The translations under genes were made by a program, and so were the position numbers. Below are positions 24,303 through 33,040 of a stretch of DNA of 64,000 nucleotides, one piece after another (the first letter of the stretch is position 1; the number at the start of each line of letters is the position of its first letter). The notes under the pieces were generated by a model that saw only the letters and a program-made list of their open reading frames with translations, did not search any database and was not told the DNA's origin. Location: contig NZ_CP133269.1 in the NCBI RefSeq assembly GCF_030915525.1, positions 2,453,001 through 2,517,000 on the forward strand. Reading direction: 5' to 3'. The stretch is from Neobacillus sp. PS2-9. GTDB lineage: Bacteria > Bacillota > Bacilli > Bacillales > Cytobacillaceae.

Positions 24303-25109
24303 ATGCAAATTGAAGCATTGGTTGAACAAATAACAAATCAAATTATGCAGCAATTAACGAATAAAGAAGAGTTAAAAGAAGTAAAACCTGTTTCTTCTGG
24401 AAACGTAACATATAAAGAAGGTTCTTCTTCTAACATCATTACAGGTCCTTCTGTAGCTAGAATGATTGACCACACACTATTAAAGCCTGAAGCATCTAAA
24501 GAGCAAGTTGTGAAGCTTTGTGAAGAAGCGAAAGAACATAAATTTGCCACAGTATGTGTAAATCCATACTGGGTTTCCACTGCTGCAAAAGAACTTAAAG
24601 GCTCTAGTGTAGGTATTACAACAGTAGTTGGCTTTCCATTAGGTGCAACAAGCACATTTGTCAAAATCGCTGAAACTCGTGATGCGATTGCTAACGGAGC
24701 AACAGAGATTGATATGGTCATCAACATTGGTGCACTTAAATCAGGTGATTTCGAAACAGTGAAAAAAGACATCGAAGGTGTTGTGTTAGCTGCGAAAGGT
24801 CATGCTCCTGTAAAAGTAATCATTGAAACAGGGCTTCTTGAAATTGAAGAAAAGAAAAAGGCTTGTATTTTAGCAAAAATGGCTGGCGCGGATTTCGTTA
24901 AAACCTCAACTGGTTTTGGCCCTGGTTGTGCTACAGCGGAAGACATTAAGTTAATGCGTGAAGCTGTAGGTCCAGACTTGGGAGTAAAAGCATCTGCTTG
25001 TGTTAGAGATTTAGATACAGCTAGAAAATTAATTCAAGCTGGTGCAACGAGAATTGGTGCTAGCTCAAGTATTGCCATCATTACTGGCGGTCAGGGAACT
25101 GGATATTAA
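24303..25109 (+). CDS. deoC: Deoxyribose-phosphate aldolase with encapsulation-type extension
   Basis: 268 aa from ATG 24303 (GAGGTG at 24291-24296; a GTG at 24294 overlaps it). The core is Deo[47 protein letters not shown] and Schiff-base lysine in [12 protein letters not shown] (near residue 200). About 45 extra N-terminal residues begin [18 protein letters not shown], an encapsulation-like helix followed by a linker. It splits 2-deoxyribose-5-phosphate to acetaldehyde and glyceraldehyde-3-phosphate. This is the signature reaction of the compartment; acetaldehyde then goes to the aldehyde dehydrogenase. Confidence 0.94.
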   Translation: MQIEALVEQITNQIMQQLTNKEELKEVKPVSSGNVTYKEGSSSNIITGPSVARMIDHTLLKPEASKEQVVKLCEEAKEHKFATVCVNPYWVSTAAKELKGSSVGITTVVGFPLGATSTFVKIAETRDAIANGATEIDMVINIGALKSGDFETVKKDIEGVVLAAKGHAPVKVIIETGLLEIEEKKKACILAKMAGADFVKTSTGFGPGCATAEDIKLMREAVGPDLGVKASACVRDLDTARKLIQAGATRIGASSSIAIITGGQGTGY

Positions 25110-25144
25110 TTAATTAACGAGTAATGAAAGTTGTCATGTTCAAA

Positions 25145-25201
25145 GAATAGTCGAGAGGCTGATCTTCGTTAAATTTGGGTCTGTCTCTCAACTTTCTATT
25201 C
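25145..25201 (+). terminator. Possible terminator hairpin at end of BMC operon
   Basis: Outer stem GAATAG / CTATTC and inner stem GAGAG / CTCTC with internal mismatches, 36 bp after the deoC stop. No clean T-tract, so termination is uncertain. Confidence 0.4.
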
Positions 25202-25219
25202 CTCTTAATCTAAAAAGTA

Positions 25220-25248
25220 TTGAAAATTTTTAGATTGTTTACTATAAT
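25220..25248 (+). promoter_or_regulatory. Sigma-A promoter of small XRE regulator
   Basis: TTGAAA (25220-25225), 17-bp spacer, TATAAT (25243-25248). The perfect cre that follows covers the start of the transcript. Confidence 0.7.
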
Positions 25249-25261
25249 TATATTAACAAAA

Positions 25262-25275
25262 TGTAATCGCTTACA
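25262..25275. promoter_or_regulatory. Perfect cre (CcpA) site
   Basis: TGTAATCGCTTACA matches TGWAANCGNTNWCA at all 14 positions. It lies 14 bp after the -10 box and 20 bp before the XRE gene, so CcpA binding would block expression directly. Confidence 0.7.
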
Positions 25276-25294
25276 TACACGAGGAGTGTTTATA

Positions 25295-25495
25295 ATGAAC
25301 AATATTGGACATCAACTAAAGAAAATAAGAGTAAATCGCGAAATTGAAATAGAAAGACTTGCCTCTTTATCTGGTTTAGATGCCGATCTGATTACGGCAA
25401 TAGAGGATGGCGAGCTTGATGTACAAATATCAACCTTAGCGAAAATTTCAGAAGCATTAAACTGCTCGTTCTCCATTGGAGATGTTTCAATCTAA
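25295..25495 (+). CDS. Small XRE-family helix-turn-helix regulator
   Basis: 66 aa from ATG 25295 (GAGGAGTG upstream); a longer frame reaching back to 25220 overlaps the promoter. The whole protein is one HTH_3 domain: IGHQLKKIRVNREIEIERLASLSGLDADLITAIEDGELDVQISTLAKISEALN. No ligand domain. Monocistronic with its own promoter, cre and terminator. Its targets are unknown; proximity to the BMC operon may be coincidence. Confidence 0.85.
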   Translation: MNNIGHQLKKIRVNREIEIERLASLSGLDADLITAIEDGELDVQISTLAKISEALNCSFSIGDVSI

Positions 25496-25502
25496 TCCAC
25501 TT

Positions 25503-25528
25503 AAAATCGCCCTTAAGGCGATTTTTTT
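25503..25528 (+). terminator. Rho-independent terminator
   Basis: Stem AAAATCGCC / GGCGATTTT with a 5-base loop and a T-run, just after the XRE gene. Confidence 0.88.
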
Positions 25529-25587
25529 ATGTAAAAAACAGATTGACTCATAGGGAATGGATCTCTAAGAGTCAATTTGTTTATCGA

Positions 25588-26301
25588 CTATCTAAATCTT
25601 TTCTTTCTTGGTCTAAAGCGATAATTATCATCACTTTCAAACACATTGATAGTACCATCTAGATTTTCATTATTTCTATATCCCATAGCAGAATCTAAAT
25701 CTCTATCTTCTTCCTCAACTAAATTTGCATCATCGCTTTCATTTTCAATTTCAACTTCAACATTCTTATTGTCAACTTCTTCTTGTTTTTGGTCTTCAAC
25801 TATAATATTATCAATTTTATCATCTACAGGTACGTTCGCTTTGCTAACCTCTTTATTAGCCAAAAGCTCTTCATCAATGTTAGAAAAATGGTCACCTACT
25901 TCCTCAATAACCTCTTCGTTTTCAACAGAGGTTCCAAGTTTTTCTTTTTGAATTTTGTCAAGTGCGTCCTTTCTCCTGACTGCTATACCAATTATCTCAT
26001 CAATCAGAGCTGCGAATTGCTCAAAGTCGACATTATTTTCACCACTATTTTGTATTACACTAAGAAAATCATCATAAAAAATTAGAAATTCTTTTTCGTA
26101 CTGTTCTCGATCCATCTCTCTAAAACTTTTTCCATTAGTCCGAATAAAACCAAGGATTAACTTTGAAATGACTGAAGATGTTGCTTGTAGTTTTACCTGA
26201 TCAACTTCAGAATCACTGTTTAAATAGTAATTTATATCTCGAAGTGTTTGATAATAGCTCTTAAAATTCCGAGTGATTTCTAAGTAAATTAATTTACTCA
26301 T
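25588..26301 (-). CDS. Hypothetical acidic protein, 237 aa
   Basis: Minus strand, start ATG 26301 behind AAAGGAGG. The N-terminal ~110 residues look alpha-helical (YLEITRNFKSYYQTLRDINYYL, FIRTNGKSFREMDREQYEKEFLIFYDDFLSVIQNSG). Residues ~125-215 are a very acidic, low-complexity stretch rich in Glu, Asp, Asn and Val. The tail is basic (RPRKKRFR). No signal peptide, membrane helix or known motif. A helical binding domain with a disordered acidic arm is all that can be said. Confidence 0.65.
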   Translation of the reverse strand: MSKLIYLEITRNFKSYYQTLRDINYYLNSDSEVDQVKLQATSSVISKLILGFIRTNGKSFREMDREQYEKEFLIFYDDFLSVIQNSGENNVDFEQFAALIDEIIGIAVRRKDALDKIQKEKLGTSVENEEVIEEVGDHFSNIDEELLANKEVSKANVPVDDKIDNIIVEDQKQEEVDNKNVEVEIENESDDANLVEEEDRDLDSAMGYRNNENLDGTINVFESDDNYRFRPRKKRFR

Positions 26302-26405
26302 TTGGACATTCCTCCTTTTTTTTACAACCGCCAAAATTCTCCTTTTGTTTTAGGGCTATAAATAGACTATTCTTATTAAGAGCTAAATGTTAAAGGAAGA
26401 GAAAA

Positions 26406-28652
26406 ATGACAAATACAATATCATACATAAGAGAATGGCAGCAGGCACTGCAAAATGAAATAATTTATTTGAAAAAATACGGTAGTAATAAATTTCTTGT
26501 CACAAATGGGAGACTGCTGTCCACAGAAGCTTCCTATACGTATTACTTTGATACATCAGGACCTTTACAAATTCCTGTGGGTTCTACCATTAGGATTGAA
26601 TGGGGAGACATGAAACAAAATGGACGTGTGCTTTCTTCTGAGGGAAGAGGGGTGATGATTGACTTAGAGAAGTCATTTGGCGATTTAATCCCGGAAGCCT
26701 ATCTATTTCATGACCCGTGGGAGCTGCTTGAACAGCTCATCGAGCGGCTTGATGATATCAAAAAAAATAAACAAAAGCGTCTGCGTGTCAAAAAATTGAT
26801 GGATCCATCTATGCCCGCGAAACATCCGGTCGAAAAGATAAAAAGCAATGTACACGAGTTAGTACTAAGATCAAAATATAATCCTATAACCTTTGTTTGG
26901 GGTCCCCCGGGAACGGGAAAAACCTTTACCCTAGCACGTGTGGCGGCTAATAAATACTTTCAGGATAAACGGGTGCTAGTTTTATCTCATAGTAACCAAG
27001 CAGTTGACGTGCTAATTAGTGAAGTTACCTCCTTTTTAAAAAAGAAAAGTCGCTTTCGTGAAGGGGAGGTACTCCGATATGGGGTAAATACAGGTGGACT
27101 TCTTTCCAACCATGAAGCCATCACTACGAGTCAACTTCTTCAGCTACACAGTCCTATGCTTGCCGAAGAGAAGGAAATGCTGACAGAGGAAAGAAGGCAG
27201 CTAAAGCAGGACTTGGCCCGTTCCTTTAGTAAGCGAGATACAAATCACCTTTTAGAGTTAGAGACAAAAATGGCACGAGTGCTCGAAAAAATCCGACAAA
27301 AAGAAATTGAATTCATAAAAGACGCATATGTAGTTGGGGCAACCCTTGCAAAAGCTGCAGCTGATTCCGCTATTTTTGAGAAAGAGTTTGACGTGGTCAT
27401 CCTAGATGAAGCCAGTATGGCCTATGTACCTCAGGCTGCCTTTGCTGCTTCACTCGGGAAACGTGTGATTATTTGCGGTGATTTTAAGCAATTGCCCCCG
27501 ATTGCTTCTTCACGGGATCACTTAGTAAGCACGTGGCTAAAGGAGGACATTTTTCATCGATCTGGTGTTGTTGAATGGGTGAATAATGGCAGGCTCCACC
27601 CCCATCTTTTTTTATTAAAAGAGCAAAGGAGAATGCATCCAGATATATCAGCCTTCACTAACAAGTATATATATCATTCACTAGTTGGTGACCATGAGAG
27701 TGTCCGCTCCAGCAGGAATAGTATTGTTGAAAAAGCCCCTTTTCAAGGCAGAGCCTCTGTTCTTATTGATACAAGTTATACTGGTGGGCATTGTATACAA
27801 GAGCGAACCTCTCATTCTCGAATGAATCCATGGCAAGTATTATTGTCGTTTCAATTAATTCATGAATCCTACCAGGCTGGTTTAAAGTCGATTGGTTATG
27901 TTACTCCATACCGTGCTCAAGCTCAGCTGATGAATCTGCTATTAGAAGATATTTATGAACAAGAACAAGTTTCAGCCGATATTACTGCAGCAACTGTCCA
28001 TCGCTTTCAAGGCAGTGAACGTGATGTGATGATTTTTGACACCGTCGATAGCGAGCCTCAAACCCGTGCAGGCATGCTTCTTACTGGCAAAGATAGTGAA
28101 CGATTAATCAATGTAGCAATCACAAGAACGAAGGGTAAGTTTATTCATGTTAGTAATCGGTCATTTATTCGTAATCATGTGTATTCTGGGAAAACACTGA
28201 GACAGTTGGTGGAACACCAAGAACTTCGCCAACAATTGGTTGGCACAGTGGATATCGGTAAGTGGCTTCGGAATCAGCACCCACGATTGCAATGGATGCA
28301 CGGACGTAAGCTTGATAGGATATTTAAAGATATCGAAATGGCTAGGTCGTCAATTGTGATTTCTTTACCATCCCAAACGGCTCTAACGGAAGAATGGAGG
28401 AAGCGGTTAAGAAATCGAGCACAACAGGTAAACTTAACGATAATTTCGGATGATGAATGGCCGGAGCTTTTGGTAAATGAAAGAGTAGACGAGGCTTTGT
28501 CGTTTCCATTTATCGTCATCGATCAACGGTTTCTTTGGTTGGGGTTGCCTTTAGAAGGGCTGAAAGGTGTTAGACCGCCATACATTGCGGTAAGACTTGA
28601 TTCCGAAAAGGTATCTGAATATCTTTTAGGGCAGTTTATGAAAAGAGAGTAG
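26406..28652 (+). CDS. Upf1-like superfamily 1 DNA/RNA helicase with C-terminal PLD-like region
   Basis: 748 aa. Walker A VWGPPGTGKTFTLARVA (~residues 163-179), Walker B VILDEASMA, motif III ICGDFKQLPPIAS, motif V/VI ATVHRFQGSERDVMIFDTVDS and NVAITRTKGK: a Dna2/Upf1-type (AAA_11/AAA_12) SF1B helicase. Residues ~630-745 resemble a phospholipase-D-like fold (RIFKDIEMARSSIVISLPS, LTIISDDEW, FIVIDQRFLWLGLPLEG) without a clear HKD motif. Probably acts in nucleic acid repair or RNA handling. Stands alone with a hairpin at its 3' end. Confidence 0.85.
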   Translation: MTNTISYIREWQQALQNEIIYLKKYGSNKFLVTNGRLLSTEASYTYYFDTSGPLQIPVGSTIRIEWGDMKQNGRVLSSEGRGVMIDLEKSFGDLIPEAYLFHDPWELLEQLIERLDDIKKNKQKRLRVKKLMDPSMPAKHPVEKIKSNVHELVLRSKYNPITFVWGPPGTGKTFTLARVAANKYFQDKRVLVLSHSNQAVDVLISEVTSFLKKKSRFREGEVLRYGVNTGGLLSNHEAITTSQLLQLHSPMLAEEKEMLTEERRQLKQDLARSFSKRDTNHLLELETKMARVLEKIRQKEIEFIKDAYVVGATLAKAAADSAIFEKEFDVVILDEASMAYVPQAAFAASLGKRVIICGDFKQLPPIASSRDHLVSTWLKEDIFHRSGVVEWVNNGRLHPHLFLLKEQRRMHPDISAFTNKYIYHSLVGDHESVRSSRNSIVEKAPFQGRASVLIDTSYTGGHCIQERTSHSRMNPWQVLLSFQLIHESYQAGLKSIGYVTPYRAQAQLMNLLLEDIYEQEQVSADITAATVHRFQGSERDVMIFDTVDSEPQTRAGMLLTGKDSERLINVAITRTKGKFIHVSNRSFIRNHVYSGKTLRQLVEHQELRQQLVGTVDIGKWLRNQHPRLQWMHGRKLDRIFKDIEMARSSIVISLPSQTALTEEWRKRLRNRAQQVNLTIISDDEWPELLVNERVDEALSFPFIVIDQRFLWLGLPLEGLKGVRPPYIAVRLDSEKVSEYLLGQFMKRE

Positions 28653-28690
28653 AAATTGCGGCGTTTTTAGCTTCAGTTTCTACTCTTATA
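28646..28690 (+). terminator. Hairpin at 3' end of helicase gene
   Basis: Stem AGAGTAGAAA (28646-28655) / TTTCTACTCT (28677-28686) around the stop codon, followed by a short TA-rich tail. Weak T-tract. Confidence 0.5.
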
Positions 28691-28758
28691 TACAAATTTT
28701 CTGTATTTGAGGTAATCCAGCCAGAAAAATTCTTACTTCCGATTAAAATGTTAAATTT

Positions 28759-28852
28759 ATTATCGAATTTAGAGAGTTTATTCGCGAATTATTGCTTTTT
28801 ATTCGTGAATTCTTATTAGGTATTCGCGAATATGATAAGTTTATTCGCGAAT
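28759..28852. repeat. Array of 10-bp palindromes at exact 21-bp spacing
   Basis: ATTCGCGAAT (or a 1-2 base variant) begins at 28759 (ATTATCGAAT), 28780, 28801 (ATTCGTGAAT), 28822 and 28843. All steps are exactly 21 bp, about two helical turns, so all sites face the same side of DNA. Linkers between palindromes are AT-rich and not conserved. It lies between convergent genes and touches the 3' end of the MFS gene. Function unknown. Confidence 0.8.
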
Positions 28853-28858
28853 CCAATT

Positions 28859-30097
28859 TTACTGTGTCACTCGTTCACTTATTTCACTATGAATCGTTGA
28901 ATTCAATCGAACATGTTGTTCAGAATTTCTTACCTTAAACGTCAGCAATAACCCAACAACTAAACACAGAGAAGAAAATAAAAAAGCACTTTTGAAGCCG
29001 CCGAAATCCTCGATCAACCAGCCAGCCATGGTAGGACCAATAAATTGTCCCACTGCAAAGTAAAACGTAACATAACTAAAAGCTAATGGCATTTCAGTAG
29101 GCCGAACATGGTCCATACTTGAAGCCTGTGTTAACGTAAATAATCCGGTAGACGTGCAGCTTAATATAATGATATGGAGGGTAAAGCCTAAGAGAGTGGT
29201 AAAGAAAATAGGCAGTGCCATAGAAAATAAGGTCAGGCCCATTGTTAAAATGAGCGAAGTTCTCCGTCCGATTTTATCAGAAATAAATCCCCATATTGGG
29301 CCGCTAAAAATAGACAAAATCCCATTCAATGCCATTAATTGCCCGGCAAACTTTATGTTAATGCCTGATTCAATCATAAAGCTCATGATAAAAATCATCT
29401 GGACAATGTAAGTTACACCAACAATTCCATAAATTAAGCCAACATTAATCACTTTCGGATTTTTATAGATTTCTTTTGACGATTCTTTCCGGCTGTTCTG
29501 TTCAGAAGCCAATTCAACTGGTGGGTTTTTTATAAATAATAAAGTTAGCAATACAACACTCAACCCAATAACTGCGAATACTCCCCAGGCAATTCTCCAA
29601 CCTATCTCGGAATTCAAGCTGCCAAGGTAGGGAACAGTGATTCCTGCAAAAAGGATACCAATACCTGCCCCGCTCGTTGTTAAACCAATGACAAATCCCT
29701 TTTTTTGCGGGAACCAGGCAACAAGTAAGGAGATAAAAGGGGTATAGGTAAAGGAGGTTCCAATCCCTAATAACAGCATAAAAAGAAAGGTGACTAGGAA
29801 TGAAGAAGTAAACGTAAGCCCAGCTAAGCCTAGCGTAACCAGAGAAATTCCAAGTAAAATAGTCCGTTTACTACCCCATCTTGATGCAAGGATCCCTGCA
29901 AAGATAATGGTACTTAAATACCCTAAGGAAGTTGTGGTTCCGAGGTAACCTGCTTCCTTATACGTTAGATGAAGGCCTTCACGCATAAACGGAAGAATCA
30001 CTCCATAAGAAAGTCTTGCAAATGCTAGAACAACAACAGTTGTTAACATACCAATAGTGGCATAACCCCATAAACGTTTATAGCTGCTTTTTTCCAT
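28859..30097 (-). CDS. Major facilitator superfamily transporter
   Basis: 412 aa, about 12 transmembrane helices. The N-terminus LAFARLSYGVILPFMREGLHLTYKEAGYLGT and the loop SRWGSKRTILLG correspond to MFS motif A; the second half has SDKIGRRTSLILT. It resembles YbfB/CynX-type MFS carriers (a DUF1228-like N-terminus), whose substrates are small organic anions or unknown. ATG start with AGGAGG at ~30107. Convergent with the helicase gene; no partner gene hints at the substrate. Confidence 0.88.
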   Translation of the reverse strand: MEKSSYKRLWGYATIGMLTTVVVLAFARLSYGVILPFMREGLHLTYKEAGYLGTTTSLGYLSTIIFAGILASRWGSKRTILLGISLVTLGLAGLTFTSSFLVTFLFMLLLGIGTSFTYTPFISLLVAWFPQKKGFVIGLTTSGAGIGILFAGITVPYLGSLNSEIGWRIAWGVFAVIGLSVVLLTLLFIKNPPVELASEQNSRKESSKEIYKNPKVINVGLIYGIVGVTYIVQMIFIMSFMIESGINIKFAGQLMALNGILSIFSGPIWGFISDKIGRRTSLILTMGLTLFSMALPIFFTTLLGFTLHIIILSCTSTGLFTLTQASSMDHVRPTEMPLAFSYVTFYFAVGQFIGPTMAGWLIEDFGGFKSAFLFSSLCLVVGLLLTFKVRNSEQHVRLNSTIHSEISERVTQ

Positions 30098-30299
30098 TAA
30101 ATAACCTCCTATTTCCCAAGACCCTATTCAACTTATTTTACTTATCATTTTATTCGGGTACCTAAATTTCTATGTGAACAATTACATGTTAAGCCTCCGA
30201 AGAACTATTACCTTATTAATCTAAAAAATCCGTCTTGACAATTTACCATTTTCTATGGATAATCAAATAAATTGAAAAATCGAAAAAATGGTATGGGAT

Positions 30300-30525
30300 T
30301 AGTAAATCATTGGAACGTGTTAGAGAATGAAACCCACTGGCTGAAAGGTTTCTCACGGAAAAATAATTGAACCTGCCCTCACATGCTGCTTATGCAAACA
30401 TAAGCCGTCCTCCCTCGTTACAGGTTCAAGTGGATGTAGGCGCAAGTTTCCTGCATCAATAAAGGTGGTACCGCGGAAACGATTCTTCCGTCCTTTTATA
30501 AGGACAGGAGAGTCGTTTTTTTATT
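30300..30525 (+). ncRNA. T-box riboswitch, proline tRNA-responsive (upstream of proBA)
   Basis: The conserved T-box AAAGGTGGTACCGCGG is at 30461-30476, followed by a terminator with stem CGATTCTTCCGTCC / GGACAGGAGAGTCG and a T-run (30480-30522). Upstream stem-loop sequences form Stem I, with pairing GAACCTG / CAGGTTC. A CCT triplet at 30372-30374 is a plausible proline specifier. Uncharged tRNA-Pro should favour antitermination and proBA expression, as known for Bacillus proline genes. Confidence 0.9.
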
Positions 30526-30549
30526 TTATTAGGAAAGGTCCGAAGACAG

Positions 30550-31662
30550 ATGAAAAAACAGCTGGTGGTAGTGAAGATTGGAAGTAGCTCACTAACAAGT
30601 GCCTCGGGGCATATTTCAGAAGAAAAAATACATGATCATGTGAAAGCACTGTCCTATTTAAAGGAACAGGGGCATGAGGTTATTCTCATTTCTTCCGGAG
30701 CTGTTGCTGCAGGCTTTGGATCGCTTGGATATCCAACACGACCTAAAAGTACAGCTGGTAAACAGGCAGCTGCAGCTGTCGGGCAAGGTCTACTAATGCA
30801 GCAGTACATTCAACTGTTTAAAGAGTTTGGTATCATTCCAGCTCAAATTTTATTAACACGAGAAGATTTTTACAGTCAGGTCCGGTTTCAAAACTTATTT
30901 TCAACGATGACCGAGCTTCTTCAACGAGGCGTTTTACCAATTATTAATGAGAATGATTCCGTGTCAATTGAGGAATTGACCTTCGGAGACAATGATTTAT
31001 TGTCAGCACTGGTTAGTGGTTTTCTACATGCCAATGCATTAATCATTCTAACGGATATCAATGGACTCTACGATGGAAATCCAAAAGTGAATAAAGAGGC
31101 AAAAAAATATCATTTTATCCCAGAAATATCCGATCAACTCATCTCAGTTGCTGGAGAAAGTGGGTCTTCGGTCGGTACAGGAGGGATGAAGTCAAAGCTG
31201 CTTGCTGCAAAAAAAGCATTATCCCTTGGCGTCAGTGTTTTTGTCGGCACCGGCACTGGAAAGGAAAAACTGGTCGATATCTTAACTGGGAAAGGCGACG
31301 GGACATATATTGGAGGACCCTTCCAAACACAAATGCAAATGAAAAAGCAATGGATTGCTTATCATTCGCAAGTCGGCGGTGTAATTGAGATTGATGAAGG
31401 CGCAGAAAAAGCCATTGTGTTTCATGGAAAGAGCTTGTTGCCTGTAGGAGTTACCAATGTCATCGGCGAGTTTAATGCCTTAGACGTTGTCATGGTTAGA
31501 AACCAAAAAGGGAATGTCATAGGCAAGGGGCAAATTTATTATTCTTCTAAAAATTTACTAAAAGTGAAAGGCTTACCTGGTGACCAATCGAAAGGGTATT
31601 CGATTAATAAAAAAGTAGAAGTAATACATCGTGATAATTGGGTCATTATGCCAAAGGAGTGA
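30550..31662 (+). CDS. proB: Glutamate 5-kinase
   Basis: 370 aa, the full family length. Amino-acid kinase domain ([80 protein letters not shown]) and C-terminal PUA domain (~residues 277-360, [20 protein letters not shown]). Phosphorylates glutamate to gamma-glutamyl phosphate, the first step of proline synthesis and the feedback-controlled one. Transcribed from the T-box leader; proA follows after 8 bp. Confidence 0.95.
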   Translation: MKKQLVVVKIGSSSLTSASGHISEEKIHDHVKALSYLKEQGHEVILISSGAVAAGFGSLGYPTRPKSTAGKQAAAAVGQGLLMQQYIQLFKEFGIIPAQILLTREDFYSQVRFQNLFSTMTELLQRGVLPIINENDSVSIEELTFGDNDLLSALVSGFLHANALIILTDINGLYDGNPKVNKEAKKYHFIPEISDQLISVAGESGSSVGTGGMKSKLLAAKKALSLGVSVFVGTGTGKEKLVDILTGKGDGTYIGGPFQTQMQMKKQWIAYHSQVGGVIEIDEGAEKAIVFHGKSLLPVGVTNVIGEFNALDVVMVRNQKGNVIGKGQIYYSSKNLLKVKGLPGDQSKGYSINKKVEVIHRDNWVIMPKE

Positions 31663-31670
31663 GTGGGAGA

Positions 31671-32911
31671 ATGAATGAATTACTAGAGAAAGCCCGTCTT
31701 TTAAAAAATGCTTCAAAAACATTAGGAATGCTTTCATCCAACGAAAAAAACGAAGCGTTAGAAAAAATGGCTGATCATATACAATCTAACAAGGAATGGA
31801 TAGTCAGTGAAAATGCGAAGGACATAGAGACCGGGAAAAAAATGGACTATCAGACTCTTTAATTGATCGACTCTCATTAACAAACGAGAGAATCGAACAG
31901 ATTGTGGATGGAGTTCGTCAATTAATACATTTAGAGGACCCAATTGGTGAAACGATTGTTGCTTGGGAACGACCAAATGGACTTCGAATTGAAACGATTA
32001 GGGTTCCGCTCGGGGTTATTGGGATGGTATACGAGGCTCGACCGAATGTAACGGTTGATGCAGGAAGTCTTTGTTTAAAAGCTGGAAATGCGGTTCTTCT
32101 AAGAGGTAGTTCTACCGCTATTCATTCCAATAAAGCTCTCGTCCATACTATGCAAGAGGCACTCGAAGGAACGTCGATTCCAAAGGATGCGGTCCAACTA
32201 TTGGAAGATACAAGCCGTGAGACAGCCTCTGAAATGTTTAAGTTGAACCAATACCTAGATGTCCTCATTCCTCGAGGCGGAGCAGGACTCATTCAATCCG
32301 TTATCCAAAATGCTACTGTTCCAGTTTTAGAAACGGGCGTTGGAAATTGCCATGTGTATATTGACGAATCAGCTGAAGAAAAAATGGCAATTGAAATTGC
32401 TATCAATGCCAAATTGCATCGGCCTTCCGTATGTAATGCTGCTGAAACGTTGTTAATTCATGAAAAATGGCCTTATAAGTCGGAACTCTTAAGAGCCCTT
32501 TATGATCGAGAAGTAGAACTTCGAGGGGATGAATCATTAGCAGCTGCTTATCCGTTTGTACAGCAAGCCTTAGAAGAGGACTGGCACACAGAATACTTAG
32601 CACCGATATTAGCAGTTAAAGTGGTTAGCGATGTAAAGGAAGCGATTGAACATATTGACCGTTATGGTACGAAGCATTCGGAAGCGATTATTAGTGATAA
32701 TGAAGCAAATGTTCATTTGTTTTATCAAACGGTGGATGCGGCGGTTTTATACCATAATGCTTCTACCCGCTTTACAGATGGGGAGCAGTTTGGCTATGGG
32801 GCAGAAATCGGAATTAGTACGCAAAAGCTTCATGCTAGGGGACCAATGGGCCTAAAGGCAATGACAACGACAAAAACAATTGTTCGTGGTACAGGTCAAA
32901 TTAGGTTATAA
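31671..32911 (+). pseudogene. proA: Glutamate-5-semialdehyde dehydrogenase, frameshifted in an A-run
   Basis: ATG 31671 starts MNELLEKARLLKNASKTLGMLSS, the normal ProA N-terminus. After ETGKK the frame breaks at a run of seven As (31836-31842). One more A would give [23 protein letters not shown] and continue into the downstream +1 frame, which carries the rest of ProA intact to 32911: [17 protein letters not shown], the [10 protein letters not shown] catalytic cysteine and [19 protein letters not shown]. Total ~413 aa, normal length. Either a sequencing error, a true lesion making proline synthesis depend on a paralogue, or slippage. NADPH-dependent reduction of gamma-glutamyl phosphate is the family reaction. 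Confidence 0.9.
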
Positions 32912-32935
32912 ATCTAAGATACCCTAAAATATCAA

Positions 32936-32970
32936 ACGAGTAAGGGCGATGTAGTCCTTACTTGTTTTTG
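32936..32970 (+). terminator. Rho-independent terminator after proBA
   Basis: Stem ACGAGTAAGG / CCTTACTTGT (9 of 10 paired), then TTTTTGTT. Confidence 0.8.
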
Positions 32971-33040
32971 TTATGCATTCATTTCTGCTATACTTAAAAT
33001 ACAAACATACATTCTTATATTATTATTAGTTGGTGATCAT

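Noticed and set aside
24338..24772. 144-codon antisense frame inside deoC
   Set aside because: The sense strand encodes a complete DeoC; the antisense protein has no domain or ribosome site.
25295..25495. XRE gene considered the antitoxin of a toxin-antitoxin pair
   Set aside because: No adjacent small toxin gene; it has its own promoter, cre and terminator.
25646..25951. 101-codon plus-strand frame opposite the acidic hypothetical protein
   Set aside because: Ser/Thr-rich complement of a Glu/Asp-rich coding stretch; the minus-strand gene has the ribosome site.
28759..28852. Regular array considered as a CRISPR
   Set aside because: Repeat unit is only 10 bp with 11-bp linkers; CRISPR repeats and spacers are both longer, and no cas gene is present.
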